Positions 1 to 11,940 of a DNA stretch of 64,000 bases are shown one piece after another. A program made the translations under genes and the position numbers. The DNA comes from Sciurus carolinensis (taxonomy: Eukaryota > Chordata > Mammalia > Rodentia > Sciuridae): contig NC_062217.1 in assembly GCF_902686445.1 (NCBI RefSeq), positions 88,593,758 through 88,657,757 of the forward strand, read 5' to 3'. How positions within the stretch are numbered: the stretch's first letter is position 1; every line of letters begins with the position of its first letter. The notes below the pieces were generated by a model, which was not told where the DNA came from, ran no database searches, and saw only the letters and a program-made list of their open reading frames with translations.

Positions 1-478
1 GGCTTCTAGGATATGCAGATGCTAGAGTCAGTCCACACTCAGTCCTGCTGAAGCTGACCAAGAACCTGGGGCTCAGAATCCAGTAGGGAGCTAGGGAAGG
101 CTGGAAGCTCAAGCCCCAGGTAGGAGTCCAGAGTCTGGTATCCTGGAGAGTGGTTTGATGCTGGGTTTTACTGAGGTGAACTTAGTCCTGGGACCCTAGG
201 CAAAGTCTGGTGCTCACTTCCCTCAACTTCTCCTACTGGGAGAATACCTCTCTCCAAGCTCTACTACCTGGGGTTGAGAAAGGGGTAAGGGCCTGTAAAA
301 CTCTCCCCCCTACCCTATTCAATGTATCTCTTCTAATTATGGTGCTGTAACCAGGAACTGTGATCTCTTATCTGGTTATCTTGGGTTTTCTGAATGTATT
401 TTTATGCTGGGATAGATGTTCAAAAAATGTTTCTGCCAGGGAACAAGGACTAGATAGTCCTATTCTGATATTTTTCTC
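1..478 (-). mobile_element. Ancient L1 5' region (relic)
   Basis: The stretch reads, on the minus strand, like the 5' untranslated region of an old mammalian L1. The order is a short purine-rich start near 478, the block around 400-460, then the moderately GC-rich stretch down to 1. It runs off the left edge of the window. No open reading frame is left. The assignment rests on remembered resemblance to old L1 5' ends, so it is tentative. Confidence 0.45.
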
Positions 479-3354
479 CGTAAATGGCCTTGGGCACTTT
501 TATTAACTGCAAAAAAATTCAGGTTTTCCTAGGATGGGGATAAAATGTTCTTCATAGATGGTTCTACAAATTTAATGACATAATGCATACCATATGAGCT
601 CAATAAGTGATGGTGGCAGTTGAAGTAAGTGGTATTAGTCAGTGGTAATTTCAGATGACATTTATAGCTTTATATAAATAATACAAGCACCCACTAATGA
701 TAGTAGCTGTTTATTCAATAGTCTCATGTAAAAAAGTCCACATTTCAGTCATTATTTTATAAAAATAATCCCCTTTGGCCCTTATTTTTAATTAAAAATA
801 GAATTTTGCTGTATTAGTGTTCACATACCAAATAATTTTCATAAAGCAAAATTTATAAACAAAGAATTATAATTAGGCACATTATCAAGCTTTCTTAAAT
901 TATTTTTTGAATTCTAAGAGTGAAACCATTAGATAGTTTCATTCATTTCACTCTATGGGAACATTTCTGGAGTGTTCTTCACAAGTGAGGTTTCTTTGCT
1001 ATCACATATTGATCTCAAAGCAGGGAAACAGGAGAATAGAGGAAAATTACACTGTCTGTCTGTTGGTGTCCACCTGTCACAGTTGCTCTTCATTGTGTTT
1101 TATGTCGCACTCACATGAAAAACCGAAAGATAAACATTATATTTGAATGTGCTTCTGCATCAGCAGCATAAACCCCGCCTTTCTCTTTGCATGATAAGGG
1201 GGAAAAAAAAAAAAGAAAGACAAAGCACAATGTATCAGAGATATCTCAGGTTGGTCTTTGTAGATTGTAGGTCATTTTATAAGTTAAACCTAAGGATCTA
1301 TAAAATCCTCTCCTTTAATTTACCATTTTACTTAATGAGATGAACTATGAACAGGTGTTGATACTTCTGACATTTTATAACTGGCCACCAATGTTCACAA
1401 CCAGAGAAATAAAATAAAAAATCAAGCCACTGACCTTATACACTGAAGAATCTCTATTTATGGATTCATATTCAGATTATAAGGAGAATATTTGAATGAC
1501 AGTGGATCAATTCAGGTCAATTGAAAGTCATATGACACATCAAGTGGAAGAGAGGATTTGGGGCAAAATGTATTTTTCAAAATCATTAAGTGGATGTTAT
1601 GTAGGTAATCAGCATTTCTACATGTGATGATCATAAGCAAGAATGCAACAAATACACCCTCAGTTCTAAGGCTAAAGTTTTTATACCAATGGATGTAATT
1701 TCCACACAGATTTTGCCTGGTGCATGTGCACCAAGCCCAGTTCTCAGGTAAGACTCCACATGCTCTTCACTCAAGTCCCCTCCAAGAGAGAAGGGAAGCA
1801 TTACTAAGAGTGTTGACTGTAGGGACAACTGATTTTTGTAGATAGGTGGTATAATATTGCTATTAACCATGATGTGTTTAGATGACCATCAGGCGTCACA
1901 TTGTACTTCATCCCCCAGGTTGTTCTTAAATTTCAATGATTCTTAGCCTTTTTATACAGGACTATATTAGTTTTCCCATAACATCATAAGTTAAAAGCCC
2001 CCTTTAGACATACTGGCTAAACAGATCTCTGTTTGCATCTATATTTCCATAATTGTATATTTCTCAAAAATGAAATTGTGAATTTTCTACTGGACCAAGG
2101 CTTTTGATTTTAACTGAAGTAGTGGAAAGTAATCTGAGATGGCATTCAAGGATATAGGGCTATTAGTGGTTTGGAATGACAAAAAAATGCTTAAAAATAA
2201 TATATATTTGCCAGCTTCTTTTCTCAATGCATTTTTTGCCAATGACCTTGACTATCATAAATATTGCATCCATGAAGTTGGAATACTAATTTATAACTTT
2301 ATAATTTTTTCATGGTTCAAGGATAGACTAGACACATAAAGGATAAGCAGTACCAATTATACATCATGTCTCTTGAATTGCCATTTAAATAAAATATCAA
2401 GCGAATTTTCTTAAATTTTATTTCCTTGTATTTGCAAGGCTGGAGGCAATTTCTTTGAATTATTTGCATATATAATGTGCAAATAATATATGTATATGTG
2501 AGTGTATTGAGTTCTTTTCCCTCTTTTGACTTGCAATAACAATTGTGTTCACTAAGTATTTTGCACTGTTTTTAAAATGTAAAAATATGATTACTTGGGA
2601 AAGGGTAAATTCCACAAGCCTGAGTTTTGCATTCTGCACATTCCCAAGAAAGGACAATTTTGGGGCTAACACTTGACTAGCTGCTGAAAAATGAGTTCCA
2701 AGGGGGAAGTGTAATAATTTTGATTGACATCTCTAGTGATTTTTATTCAACCGTGATGAAAATTTCCCAAGATAATTGCACCTTTGTCTGAAGGTTTCAC
2801 AATATTTCATGTTCTGCCTCACAGGGAAGTCATTAAGCAGAATTCTACTTTATATTCTTTGGATCTAAAACTGATTCTTTCGATCTAAGAGAGTTAAATT
2901 GCATACTGACTCATCTGTATCCATTTATAAAAGAGAATTTTTATCATTCAAGGCATGAACATGGAGATTAAGCATCATTCTAATAAAGATCTGCTGATTC
3001 CATTTGACATGATAGAGAGGAATAGTATCAGACCAAGTCAAATTTTGGCATTTGTTAATTTTCTGTTCTGGCTGCAGTTGATTAGTTTCATAACAGGGAA
3101 AATGTATTATGTAATTAAAGAATATAAGATATTTATAAATAGGTTAGACCACAAATTATTCAAATCTTGATTTGCCCTAAATTATAAGATGTAAAGATGA
3201 ACACAGCCAATGACCAAAATAAAAACTTAATAGTATTTTCCAATAACCATAACATTTGAATATTAAAACCTGTGATGAGTTTCAATTGGGTTTCCAAAAT
3301 AGTTCAGCATTGCAGAACTAATTATTTCATTACTATTTCTTTTAGCATGTTTTA
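479..3354. other. AT-rich non-coding DNA, nothing recognised
   Basis: About 2.9 kb of AT-rich sequence with scattered short A and T runs. The open frames here are all under 80 codons, show no domain motif and overlap on both strands as expected by chance. I see no exon-like GC rise, no RNA gene and no recognisable repeat family. Confidence 0.6.
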
Positions 3355-3505
3355 ATATTATTTCCTTATATCTTCATAACAACCTGGTTGGTGAATTAAT
3401 GCAGTACGATCTTATCTTTTAGAAGGAAACTTGAGCCCAAGAGAAATGACTTGTGCAAGATCAAAGAGTTATTGGTTGCAGAAAAAGGATCTGAGTTCAG
3501 GACAT
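3355..3505 (+). repeat. MIR-like ancient SINE
   Basis: The block has the MIR core order: a 'cataacaacc' segment, then a 'gaaacttgag' segment, then a 'gacttgtgcaagatcaaag' segment and an end that reads as a worn 'ggatctgagttcagg'. These correspond to the core and the tRNA-derived part of MIR. The copy is heavily diverged and has no visible flanking duplication. Confidence 0.6.
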
Positions 3506-3600
3506 TTTTCTTTATGTGAGGCTATTCCAGTTAATGTATTGAGCTGTATTGTCCTTGATTCATGATCATTTCACCTTTTCTTTTTCTTCTCTAATTACAA

Positions 3601-3735
3601 GCCTATGGGTGCAGTGGCACATGACTTAACCTCAGATGCTTGGGAGCCTGAGGCAGGAGGATCACTTGAGCCCAGGAGTTCAAGACCAGCCTGGTGAAAC
3701 CTCAGCTCAAAAATGAAACAAACCAAAATGGAAAA
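3601..3735 (+). mobile_element. 7SL-derived SINE (B1/Alu-monomer type)
   Basis: The sequence shows the 7SL Alu-domain signature: 'gtgcagtggcac', 'gcctgaggcaggaggatc', 'gagttcaagaccagcctgg', and then an A-rich tail with interruptions. It is monomeric, so it resembles rodent B1 or its precursor rather than a dimeric primate Alu. The internal pol III B box (near 'gttcaagac') is close to consensus. Confidence 0.75.
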
Positions 3736-4369
3736 AAAATACAAATAATTATATGGCTAAAAAAATGTTTACAGAGCTTGCATATTTGAAATACATGGGA
3801 CAAAATTCTGTTATTAGCTCTGATGTCTAAAATTCTCTTGAGTTAATATGTTTGTCTAATATTTTATATTCAGTATTAAAATACTAATTTTATTTTCTAT
3901 ACATGACCATAGCAAAATAATTTTTGATTGTACAAGAGCAAAACCTAAAATTGGGGAAAGTACCAAAAAAGGTAAGACTTCTAATAGTGAATTTCTCTTC
4001 TTGTTAAAGTAAGAATAAAAATGTTTGATCACAAAGAACCAGTGAAAAAGTCAAAGTGTAAATTGCATTCATATTTTTTCTAATTTTTTTCTTAATAGCT
4101 TTGAATACAGTATTTAAGAAGTTAATTGTAGGAATTTAATAATCTGAAACAATATTTTCTGAAAAAATTTACATTAATAGTTTTGACTGTTACATATTGT
4201 ATATAAGATATTTATGAATTTTTATTTTTTATATAAATAAGAAAAAGATTTTGAAATTGGTAAGTTGTGTTTCCTCTATAGTGACATTAAAGCAATTTGA
4301 ACTTGTTCTAAAATAGATGATCTTTTCAATTACAAATGTTGACTCCTTATTTGCACAAATAATTGGTAT

Positions 4370-5830
4370 TCACTCTGACATTTCCATATATATACTTCTT
4401 ACTTGAATCTTATTCACCCTTCCTCCTTCACTTTCTTTCCTTTCCCTCAATCCCATGCCTTCAGTACCCTTCCCGTTTCCTAGTAATATCTTTTCTATTT
4501 TTCAAGTTCTTATTTTTTCCATAATCCATATATGAGGGAGAGCATGCCATATTTGGCTTTATGATTCTAACCTATCCTGCTTAACATTATGTCCATCCTT
4601 TCCATTCACTTTCCACTTTTTTTTTTCTTTGTTCAATTCTTCAGGGATTTTCTTTAAATTTTCTGTTGAGAAATTGGTTGCTTATTTGATAGGCTTACTT
4701 TATAAATCATTTAGCTTTTCTGTCTGACAGCTTTCAACATTCATTCTTGACTTGTATTTGGCAATTTTATGTAATATAATAATATAGAGTGATTCTTTTC
4801 TGGTTATGTACACGTGGAGTTGTAAATGCTTCCTGTACCTGATTTCATATACCTTTCCCAAGATTTGGGAAGAATTCTGGTACTATTTCACTGAACAATT
4901 TTGCTATGCCTATAGCCTATACCTCTTCTGCTTGGTCTGTACGTATGATTCACAAAGTTTAGTTTTTTTTGTTTTTTTTTTTTGCGGTACTGGGGATCGA
5001 ACACAGGGCCTTGTGCTTGCGAGGTGAGCACTCTACCAGCTGAGTTGTCTCCCCAGCCCACAAAGTTTAGTTTTTAATAGTGTCTTCTACGTTCCCTTTA
5101 TTCTTCTTTTAATTTCTCAGTAATTTGACATTTCATTAATCTTGTCTTCCAGCTCTGATATTCCTTCTACTATTTGGTCTATTCTATGGGTGTGATATTA
5201 ACTGAAGTTTTCATTTGAGGTATTTAGTTTTTATTTCCAAGATTTTTGTTTGATATTTTTCATAATCTACATTATATTCATTACATTACTCTTTCCTATC
5301 CTGCATTATATTCTTTAATGTATGTAATTATTTATTTGCATTCCCTTTGAATTCAATCATCATTTTGCTGTTATTCTTTTGAATTCTTTTTCTGACATTT
5401 CATCTACTGCAATATCTTCAAAAGCAGTAATCCTAGTTATGAAAATTTGAAGGCATCTTGTTTTTCTTTTATCTTTCTTTTGTTTCTATATTGATATTTT
5501 GTACATCTAGAGGGAATATATATCAGTTCTACATTTATGTGAGGACCTTCTTAGGAAATAATTTTCTCTTGCTATGTCCTGGTCTATTGGTTTGTAGTGC
5601 ATTGTTGAATTTATTTCCAACTGCACTTTGTAGTGTAGTTTCCCTATGACCTCTCTGGCTGTGTTTCATGAGTTTCAACACAGTTTGTACAGTCAGAATC
5701 TGAGGGACCAAATTTCTTTGAACATTTTTTGAAAAGAGCGGAGTCATGTCATTGGCAATAGTGTTTCAGACATTGGTATTTCTAGAATGCAACCTCATGG
5801 CAACTCTTCCAGCCTTATCAATAATGTGCT
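4370..5830 (-). mobile_element. Ancient L1 relic, 3' UTR and ORF1-like parts
   Basis: Read on the minus strand, about 4,370-4,610 resembles an old L1 3' UTR and about 4,780-5,460 resembles an L1 ORF1 with its coiled-coil and 5' part. ORF2 is missing between them, so this is either a large internal deletion or two separate fragments side by side. All frames are broken. The young ID SINE at 4,968 lies inside it. Confidence 0.4.
4968..5058 (-). mobile_element. ID SINE (tRNA-derived), young
   Basis: On the minus strand this is a tRNA-like SINE with an A box around 'agctggtagagtgc', a perfect-looking B box 'gttcgatcccc', and an A-rich tail (T-rich at the low-coordinate end). It is flanked by an exact 17-bp target-site duplication, cacaaagtttagttttt, at 4,951-4,967 and 5,059-5,075. 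Intact boxes and an exact duplication argue for a recent insertion. It is a retrotransposon and not a functional tRNA gene, because it has no acceptor-stem pairing and carries a poly(A) tail. Confidence 0.92.
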
Positions 5831-7299
5831 GTCTACAAGTGTGTGGGAGAGACCCAGGATGAGGATCTGTGTAGGTGCAGTGTCCATAGATGTTGTGTCA
5901 TTTTTCTCTGCTCTTGCAATAGGGTGAGTGTCCAGATACTGTATTCTAGTCCATACCTACTTGGAGTCATTCATGTCATATGGGCTTTTATCTCCACTAT
6001 TCTTTAAGTTGAAATATTTTCCAAGGTTTGAGTAAGGTGCAGTTCCTCTCACCTGTGCTGTTAGTGTCATGGAGTGGCGAAGTCACCCACCAGATGTGTT
6101 GAAGGCATGGGGCTGGATCCCCAGCTCAGAAGGAAGAAATGAAAAAACAATACCACTCAGAACATAAAAACAGTGCAGATACAGATATATAATAGCAATC
6201 AATGAACAAGAAAAGCAACCCAACACCAGGAAGCAAAGGAGAAAACTATTATAGAATCAATTAAACTGTCAAACATTCATAAAATTACAATTACTTAAAA
6301 AGGTGCAATGAGACCCTGGAAATTAAGAAAGAATGGTATAATAAGAAATAAGATAAAAATGAAACAAAATACCAAAATAATAGCATAGAAAGTATAAATG
6401 ACAGATAAAAGAAAAATGAGTCAAACATTTTTCCTCCATGAAGAACATGGATGAGACACTTATTTCTGGTTATTTGCACATACTGTCCAGGGACTATTAG
6501 TCTGTGCACAGTGGTATGGTCAATGTCTGGGTAACAACAAGCCCTACAACACCTACAGAGATTTGGCACTATGTAGGCTGTGCCAAGAAGTCATATATTT
6601 AGTCTCTAGGACTATGGTCTGTGTGACTAGAGATGTGGCATGTGTCCAAACTATAGCATATTCTCATGATCCTTCAGACTGTGTTTTGGGCATCAGTCAA
6701 ACTAGAGAGTTTTGTGCTCAACTGTGAACCTTGGAAACCAAGTAAATTTCTTCCCTTCATCTTAATGGTCTTAGAATTGTATCTTTCTTGACACCACATG
6801 CAACTGGTCTCAGGGTGGAACCATCCATGATCCATTCCATGACAAGCTCCGTGTTGTTCAAAATAGTTGGCAGGTTTTGTCCATCATGCCCCCAAGCCAC
6901 AACTGTGTTGTTTAGCTGTTTCTCACCCAGTCAATGCAGCAGATTGTTCACAGGGACTATGTATTATTATTGTTGTTTTATTCTCCCCAGAGCAGGTGGT
7001 CCTAAAAATGGACTTTCTATGCAATTAGTATTATAAGTGGATTGGATTTAGTAAAGGAAGATTATTACAGATAATTTTGTCACTAAAAATGATTTGTGGC
7101 ACTAAAGCAAGAAGGAATATTCTATCATTTTATTGATTATTTTCTTGCCTAAGCATTAAATTGAATAATTTGCTTTTTGTGAATTTTCAAATTTGTAAGG
7201 TTAGGAGATAATATTCATATCCTGCTGATATGATCTTTATTCCCAATTTGAAGGTGACTCTGTTTTTCTCTAAGTTTAATATTTTTTGAATTAAAAACT
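5831..7299. other. Non-coding DNA, nothing recognised
   Basis: Mixed AT-rich sequence with an A-rich stretch near 6,140-6,420. The longest frame (6,291-6,569 minus) is hydrophobic and low in complexity, with no recognisable motif. I see no repeat family that I can name safely. Confidence 0.5.
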
Positions 7300-7384
7300 T
7301 TTTGTCTTTGCAGTAGTGGTAATCCAATCCAAGGCATTGTACATACTGGGCAAGTGCTCTATCACTGAATGTACCCTCAGCACC
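7300..7384 (-). mobile_element. ID SINE, decayed
   Basis: Minus-strand ID-type SINE. The 'gggcaagtgctctatcactga' part (positions 7,350-7,370) and the closing 'ctcagcacc' match the ID body in reverse, but the B-box region is worn. No clear target duplication. Confidence 0.65.
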
Positions 7385-7392
7385 TACGAAAA

Positions 7393-7815
7393 TTTATATT
7401 TTAGGGTGGTTTTAGATGCACAGAAAAATTGAGAAGAGGGTAAGGTATAGAGATTTCCACATTCCATGTACCTTCCACAGATTTATGTCTTCCTCTGTTA
7501 TCAGTTACCCTCCATCAGAAGGATACACCTTTTATAAAAGATGACTCTACCTTGACGCATTAATATCACCCCAGACTGTAGTTAGCATAAGGGTATATTC
7601 TTGGTGCCATACATTCTATCTGTTTGGGTAAATGAGTAGTGACATGTATTTACAATCTTACTATCATATGCAGAACAGTTTTGGTGTTCTTAAAAGTTTC
7701 TGAGTTCTACATATTTATCTACCTCCCATATCTAATATCCTCTTGCAACCACTGATGGTTTTACTGTATGGAGAGTTTTGATTTTCTCAGAATAATTATA
7801 TAGGTGGAACAATAC
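7393..7815 (-). mobile_element. Ancient L1 3' UTR fragment
   Basis: Read in this orientation the block follows a well-known old mammalian L1 3' end. The order is 'ttttagatgcacagaaaaat' near 7,410, a segment near 7,580 about 'agactgtagttagcataagg', a segment around 7,600-7,680 ending in 'catatgcagaacag', and 'cctcttgcaaccactgat' near 7,740. It is strongly diverged and carries no ORF. Confidence 0.6.
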
Positions 7816-7886
7816 AATATGTATGTTTTAAAATATTTAAAATATTAAGGTTCCAAGGTAATGAAATTTAGTCATTTGAGGTAGGC

Positions 7887-7987
7887 TTTTTTTTTTTTTC
7901 ATTTTTTCTTTTGTGGAGCTAGTGATTGGACCCATAGCGTGATGCAGTCTAGGCATGTGCTCTTTGCCTGAGCCACAATCTCAACCC
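7887..7987 (-). mobile_element. ID SINE, decayed
   Basis: Poly(T) at the low-coordinate end is followed by a reversed ID body ('tgattggaccc', 'aggcatgtgctctttgcctgagcc'-like core at 7,950-7,975, then 'caatctcaaccc'). The B box is recognisable but mutated. Confidence 0.7.
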
Positions 7988-8371
7988 TTGTTTTGTACTT
8001 TTAAAATTTTATTCATCAATATAAGATATGAGGGCATATAGTTTACATGCTGAAAAAACATGGTATCTGTAGAGATTTGCCACATAATATGGAGGATCGA
8101 GGGGAATGACATCACACTGGATGGCACAGCAGTAATAGGATCATCCTGCTCTGTTTGGACCAGGTGGATTCTTTCACAATCGAAGAAGACATCCTCAAGA
8201 GGCTATAGTTTTGTAAACTGTTATCAGAAAGCCTTTTACAACTACCTTGCCATTGGAAATAAGACTAAGGAATGAATACTATATATGAGTTAAAATGTTT
8301 AGGGTTGAGTATGAAATCAGTTTATATTATTATAGCAGGACTGGTATTCTTTATAAACAGTTATTATTAAT

Positions 8372-8372
<1 letters not shown>
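7988..8372. other. Non-coding stretch with an unassigned 71-codon frame
   Basis: A plus-strand frame at 8,060-8,275 has a less repetitive composition than its surroundings, but I recognise no family in it and it has no neighbouring exon signals. It could be an old processed fragment or chance. Confidence 0.3.
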
Positions 8373-8409
<37 letters not shown>

Positions 8410-8410
8410 T
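8373..8410 (+). repeat. (ATC)n microsatellite
   Basis: About a dozen tandem ATC units directly abut the poly(T) side of an ID SINE. The array probably grew from the tail of that SINE. Confidence 0.95.
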
Positions 8411-8482
8411 TCTCTTGCTGCAGATTAAATCCAGGGCTCATGCATGCTATGCAAGCACATTACCACTGAGCTCCATCCCTAC
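8411..8482 (-). mobile_element. ID SINE
   Basis: Reversed ID body: 'attaaatccagggctcatgc', 'tatgcaagcacattaccact', 'gagctccatccctaccc'. The trinucleotide array just before it occupies the place of the A-rich tail. Confidence 0.8.
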
Positions 8483-10335
8483 CCTTTTTACCAGCAGATT
8501 CTCTGTTATGGTAAATTCCAAAAGAGTCACATTACCTTTTATTTTGTTTCTTACCTTACATGAAGTGGAAAATGATTTTTCTCTCCCACTAGGAGTTGAC
8601 ACATTCTGCAAGCTTGAGTGAGTTAGTAATGTATTTAAATACTTTTTCATATCAGCTATTACTCATTGACAACTTGCTGCTAACTCCCTAGTGTTTCTTT
8701 TTAAATTTCTCTATGACAGTGAGGTATGGATCAAAGGGTTTGCACTCTCAAGTGTGTCACATTTCTAGTAGTTCTTTCTATGGAAGGTAAAGCCTTCTTT
8801 TTACCATGCATAAGGTAGAGAAAGCCAAGAGATTTGTATGCTCACTAGAACAGCATTAGTGAGTGTAAGTATATTGATTTCTGTTGGGCTCTTCTCAACT
8901 TTAAGCCAAAATGTCTTTGTAAGTATCTCAGTCCCTGGTCTGTTGCCTGATTTTTGCCATGCCACAAAGGACACTTCCTACACATTTACTTCCTTGCGAA
9001 AGAGTATTTCATCATAAATTGGGCAATTTTGACTGAAAATCTGGAGATGATGATGTATGTCCTAACAAAATAAGCATACACTCTTATAATTGTTCCTGCT
9101 TTTATTCCAGAAAACCAATGAGGTTTGTTTGATACTGTCAGCTCATTACTACTAATTCTACTAATGATACTTTCTGCCAAATTTTTATCTTTCAGATAGG
9201 ATAGGACATAACAAAAAAAATGATGAATCCCATTCTTTGCCCTTGCATTTGATAAACACAGAAAAAGGGACATAGGAGTTCTTAATGCATTGTCTATCAT
9301 CAGTATTATGAATATTTAATCTAGAATCATCTCCCTCTATGGTCCCAAAGGAATACTTTATAATAAAGCATTAGAGTCATATTTTAATATTTTATATTTT
9401 CAGTAGTTGATTAAAGATTTTTTATCCTTTTATTTAATAGTGTATGAAAGTTCTAAAGATGACCCCTTAATCAGGTAAGATTTTATAGATCTTAAAAATT
9501 TGTATGTTAACCTATTCAGGAATGAAAAGGAAAAAAGATCTATTACTATTTGTGAATATTCTAGTCTGGACTAGACACCATATTAGATGTTCATCACTTG
9601 TTTCTTAGAAACAGATTTGAAAGTGTCTGTGCTATTATAACACATTATTTCCTAATTAAGCAACTGTCCTTCAGAGTGGTTGACTAACTGGTTCATGATC
9701 CCATAATTAACAAATAGCTGGTCTGAGATTTACAGTCAACCTATCAGATAATGCCTCTCAGATAGTCAACCTATCTGATAATACCATTTTCTTCCCCATT
9801 GCCTAGATTGATAAGGATATGTGCAGCACTATGATGAAGACACAGGTATCAGGTCAATTCAGAAAGTCATAGGTAGTTATGTGTTAATTCTGGTAAATAT
9901 TTTACCGGAGAAACCTGCTTATCTAAGAGTTTGTTCTGATATTATTGACAGTTGTTCTGCTAACCAGTAACTTTTTTTAACTTTAAAACTTTTAGGGAAA
10001 ATTCCATATAACTGTGGTCATAGAACAATGGGTTTTTCATAAGAAAGACTAGACAAACCCAGAGAAGAATTATTTTACTGGAAATGAATAAAAACCATGT
10101 ATAGAACATTCTATATAAATTAAATTGAATATTAATTTAGAGGTTATTTTAATTGATTTATTTCCTTCCTGATTTCCCAGTTTGTTTATTCCTTCAGTTT
10201 GTTTGTTCTATGAAGACTTAATTTTCTAGTTTTTCCTTTTTTCTATGATTTTCTTTTCACTTTCTTTTCTGCTCTTCTGCTCTTTCTTTTGTTTTTTTCC
10301 AAAAATGTTTGTCAGCTAAAAATTTCTTTTTTTTA
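8483..10335. other. AT-rich non-coding DNA with a possible MIR
   Basis: No gene signal. The part at about 9,555-9,740 loosely follows a MIR in plus orientation (core followed by 'aacaaatagctggtctgaga'). A short local repeat 'cagtcaacctatc' / 'tagtcaacctatc' lies at 9,733-9,776. A pyrimidine-rich run covers about 10,200-10,336 just before the shared LTR-element block. Confidence 0.45.
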
Positions 10336-11940
10336 CCATAATTGTATAAACCCCTATTTTTAAGACTAATTGTTCTAAAGAATAAAACTTAATAGACACA
10401 AAGTTAAGAGTAAATTAGTGTTTCTAAGAAATCCTTGTTATTTTACCATGTCATTTTACCATATAGATTAAACTTTGGTTTATATTAGAACATTAGTATT
10501 TCACCTTAGGAAAAACCTAAAATAGCTTTAAATGTTTCACATACATACAACCAACTTAGTTACATGCAAACTTGTTGAAACTTGCCCTTTACTTACATAG
10601 ACTTTCTTGGCACTTACTTAGACCCTCATTTACTTCATCACACAAGCACTTTCTTACCCAGAAACTTTTCCTTTTCCCTTTTACTAAATATATTTCCATA
10701 CCCAGAACCTTTATTTTCTCTTTCCTGTTGACCCGTTTTTGTTCACATTCTGAAACAACTCTTATGAAAGTTCTGAATTTAGATAAATTATTGTATTTTA
10801 ATAAGATTAAATATTTTGTTATTTATAGTACTCTAATTGAAACACAGTTGAAATTTTTGGGACCCTTTGTATATAGAATTGCACTTGTTAGGACATAACT
10901 CTTAGTAACCTTGTTTTTAGTTTAGTGATGACACAAAGCAAGTTTAAACCCTTTTTATTTACCAACCTATGAAAACACCAATAATGTTTAAGTATGATAC
11001 CCCATGGAATTTAAGGAGTTAAGAGTACTTGATGTTATTTAACAATTAGCATTTTAACTTTGTAAATTAGTCAGATGTCTCTACAAACACATTTGAGTAA
11101 TCCCATACATGTTAACTCTAATTCACTTATTCTTAAAAACCAAGATATCAGACAAGTGTCCTGAACAGTATTTGCTCTTTCCTGTTGAAGAAAAGTCCTA
11201 GAAACAATTGATATTATACATTTTATTAACATCAATATTTTATTAGCTTGACCACCTAGAGTCTTGCGAGTTATTTTCAAAGACATTTTACTTTCATTAG
11301 TTTACCCAATTTGAATTGAACCTTTAAATCACATGAATTAAAAGTATCTGGATCCATTTTTAAATTTTAATTTTAGGAGCGCTCAGTTTTGATACAGACA
11401 AAACATGACACCAGACAGCATGACATACAAATAACACAAAATCAAAGGCCTTGTAACTTTATAGGTGAATCTCCATTGCAATGTAACAGATGTTTAAAAT
11501 CTCTAGTTGAATAAAAAATAGAACTGATCAAAAAAAAATCATGAACTCAAAAAAAATATGGAAGTAAAAAAAAAACAAGAGTACTGGAAAAATGATACGG
11601 GAAAAATGATATGGCCGTTAGTTACTTTAGTAAAGCACCATAAAATTGACTTTTGCTGGAGTTCAAGTAAGACTCTTTTTGCTCTTTTTTTTTCCTTGGG
11701 TTTGAGACCGGTCTCCTACTGAGCCTTCAGGCTTTCTCTATTTACATTTCAATGTAAGCCTTGACTGAGATTTGGATCTGAAAGGGGAGAAAATGTTCCA
11801 GCAGAAACTTGATGCCTAGGGCATTTTAACCCTTAATCCTGGTTAGTAATCAATTCAGGTTTGGACGCAGAAAATTGTGAAACAATTATCTCCCAATATT
11901 TGTGGGAACTAGGGCTACTATATCATACTCCTTACTAGGA
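10336..11940 (-). repeat. Non-coding block shared with 55,966-57,575
   Basis: About 1.6 kb here aligns by eye, in the same order and orientation, with 55,966-57,575. Anchor pairs are 'accataattgtata' (10,336 and 55,966), 'agattaaactttggtttata' (10,465 and 56,085), 'acaattgatattata'/'acaattaatattaga' (11,206 and 56,834), and 'gtgaatctccattgcaatgt' (11,465 and 57,132). It is AT-rich and has no coding signal on either strand. In the minus direction it directly follows the gag-like frame of the class II-type element, while its relative follows a class I reverse transcriptase remnant. It may be the non-coding internal part of an LTR element or an independent repeat. Confidence 0.75.

Noticed and set aside
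4968..5058. Possible tRNA gene
   Set aside because: Good A and B boxes, but no acceptor-stem pairing, an A-rich tail and target duplications; it is an ID SINE.
8060..8275. Exon or processed gene fragment
   Set aside because: Non-repetitive composition but no family match that I can support and no splice or poly(A) context.
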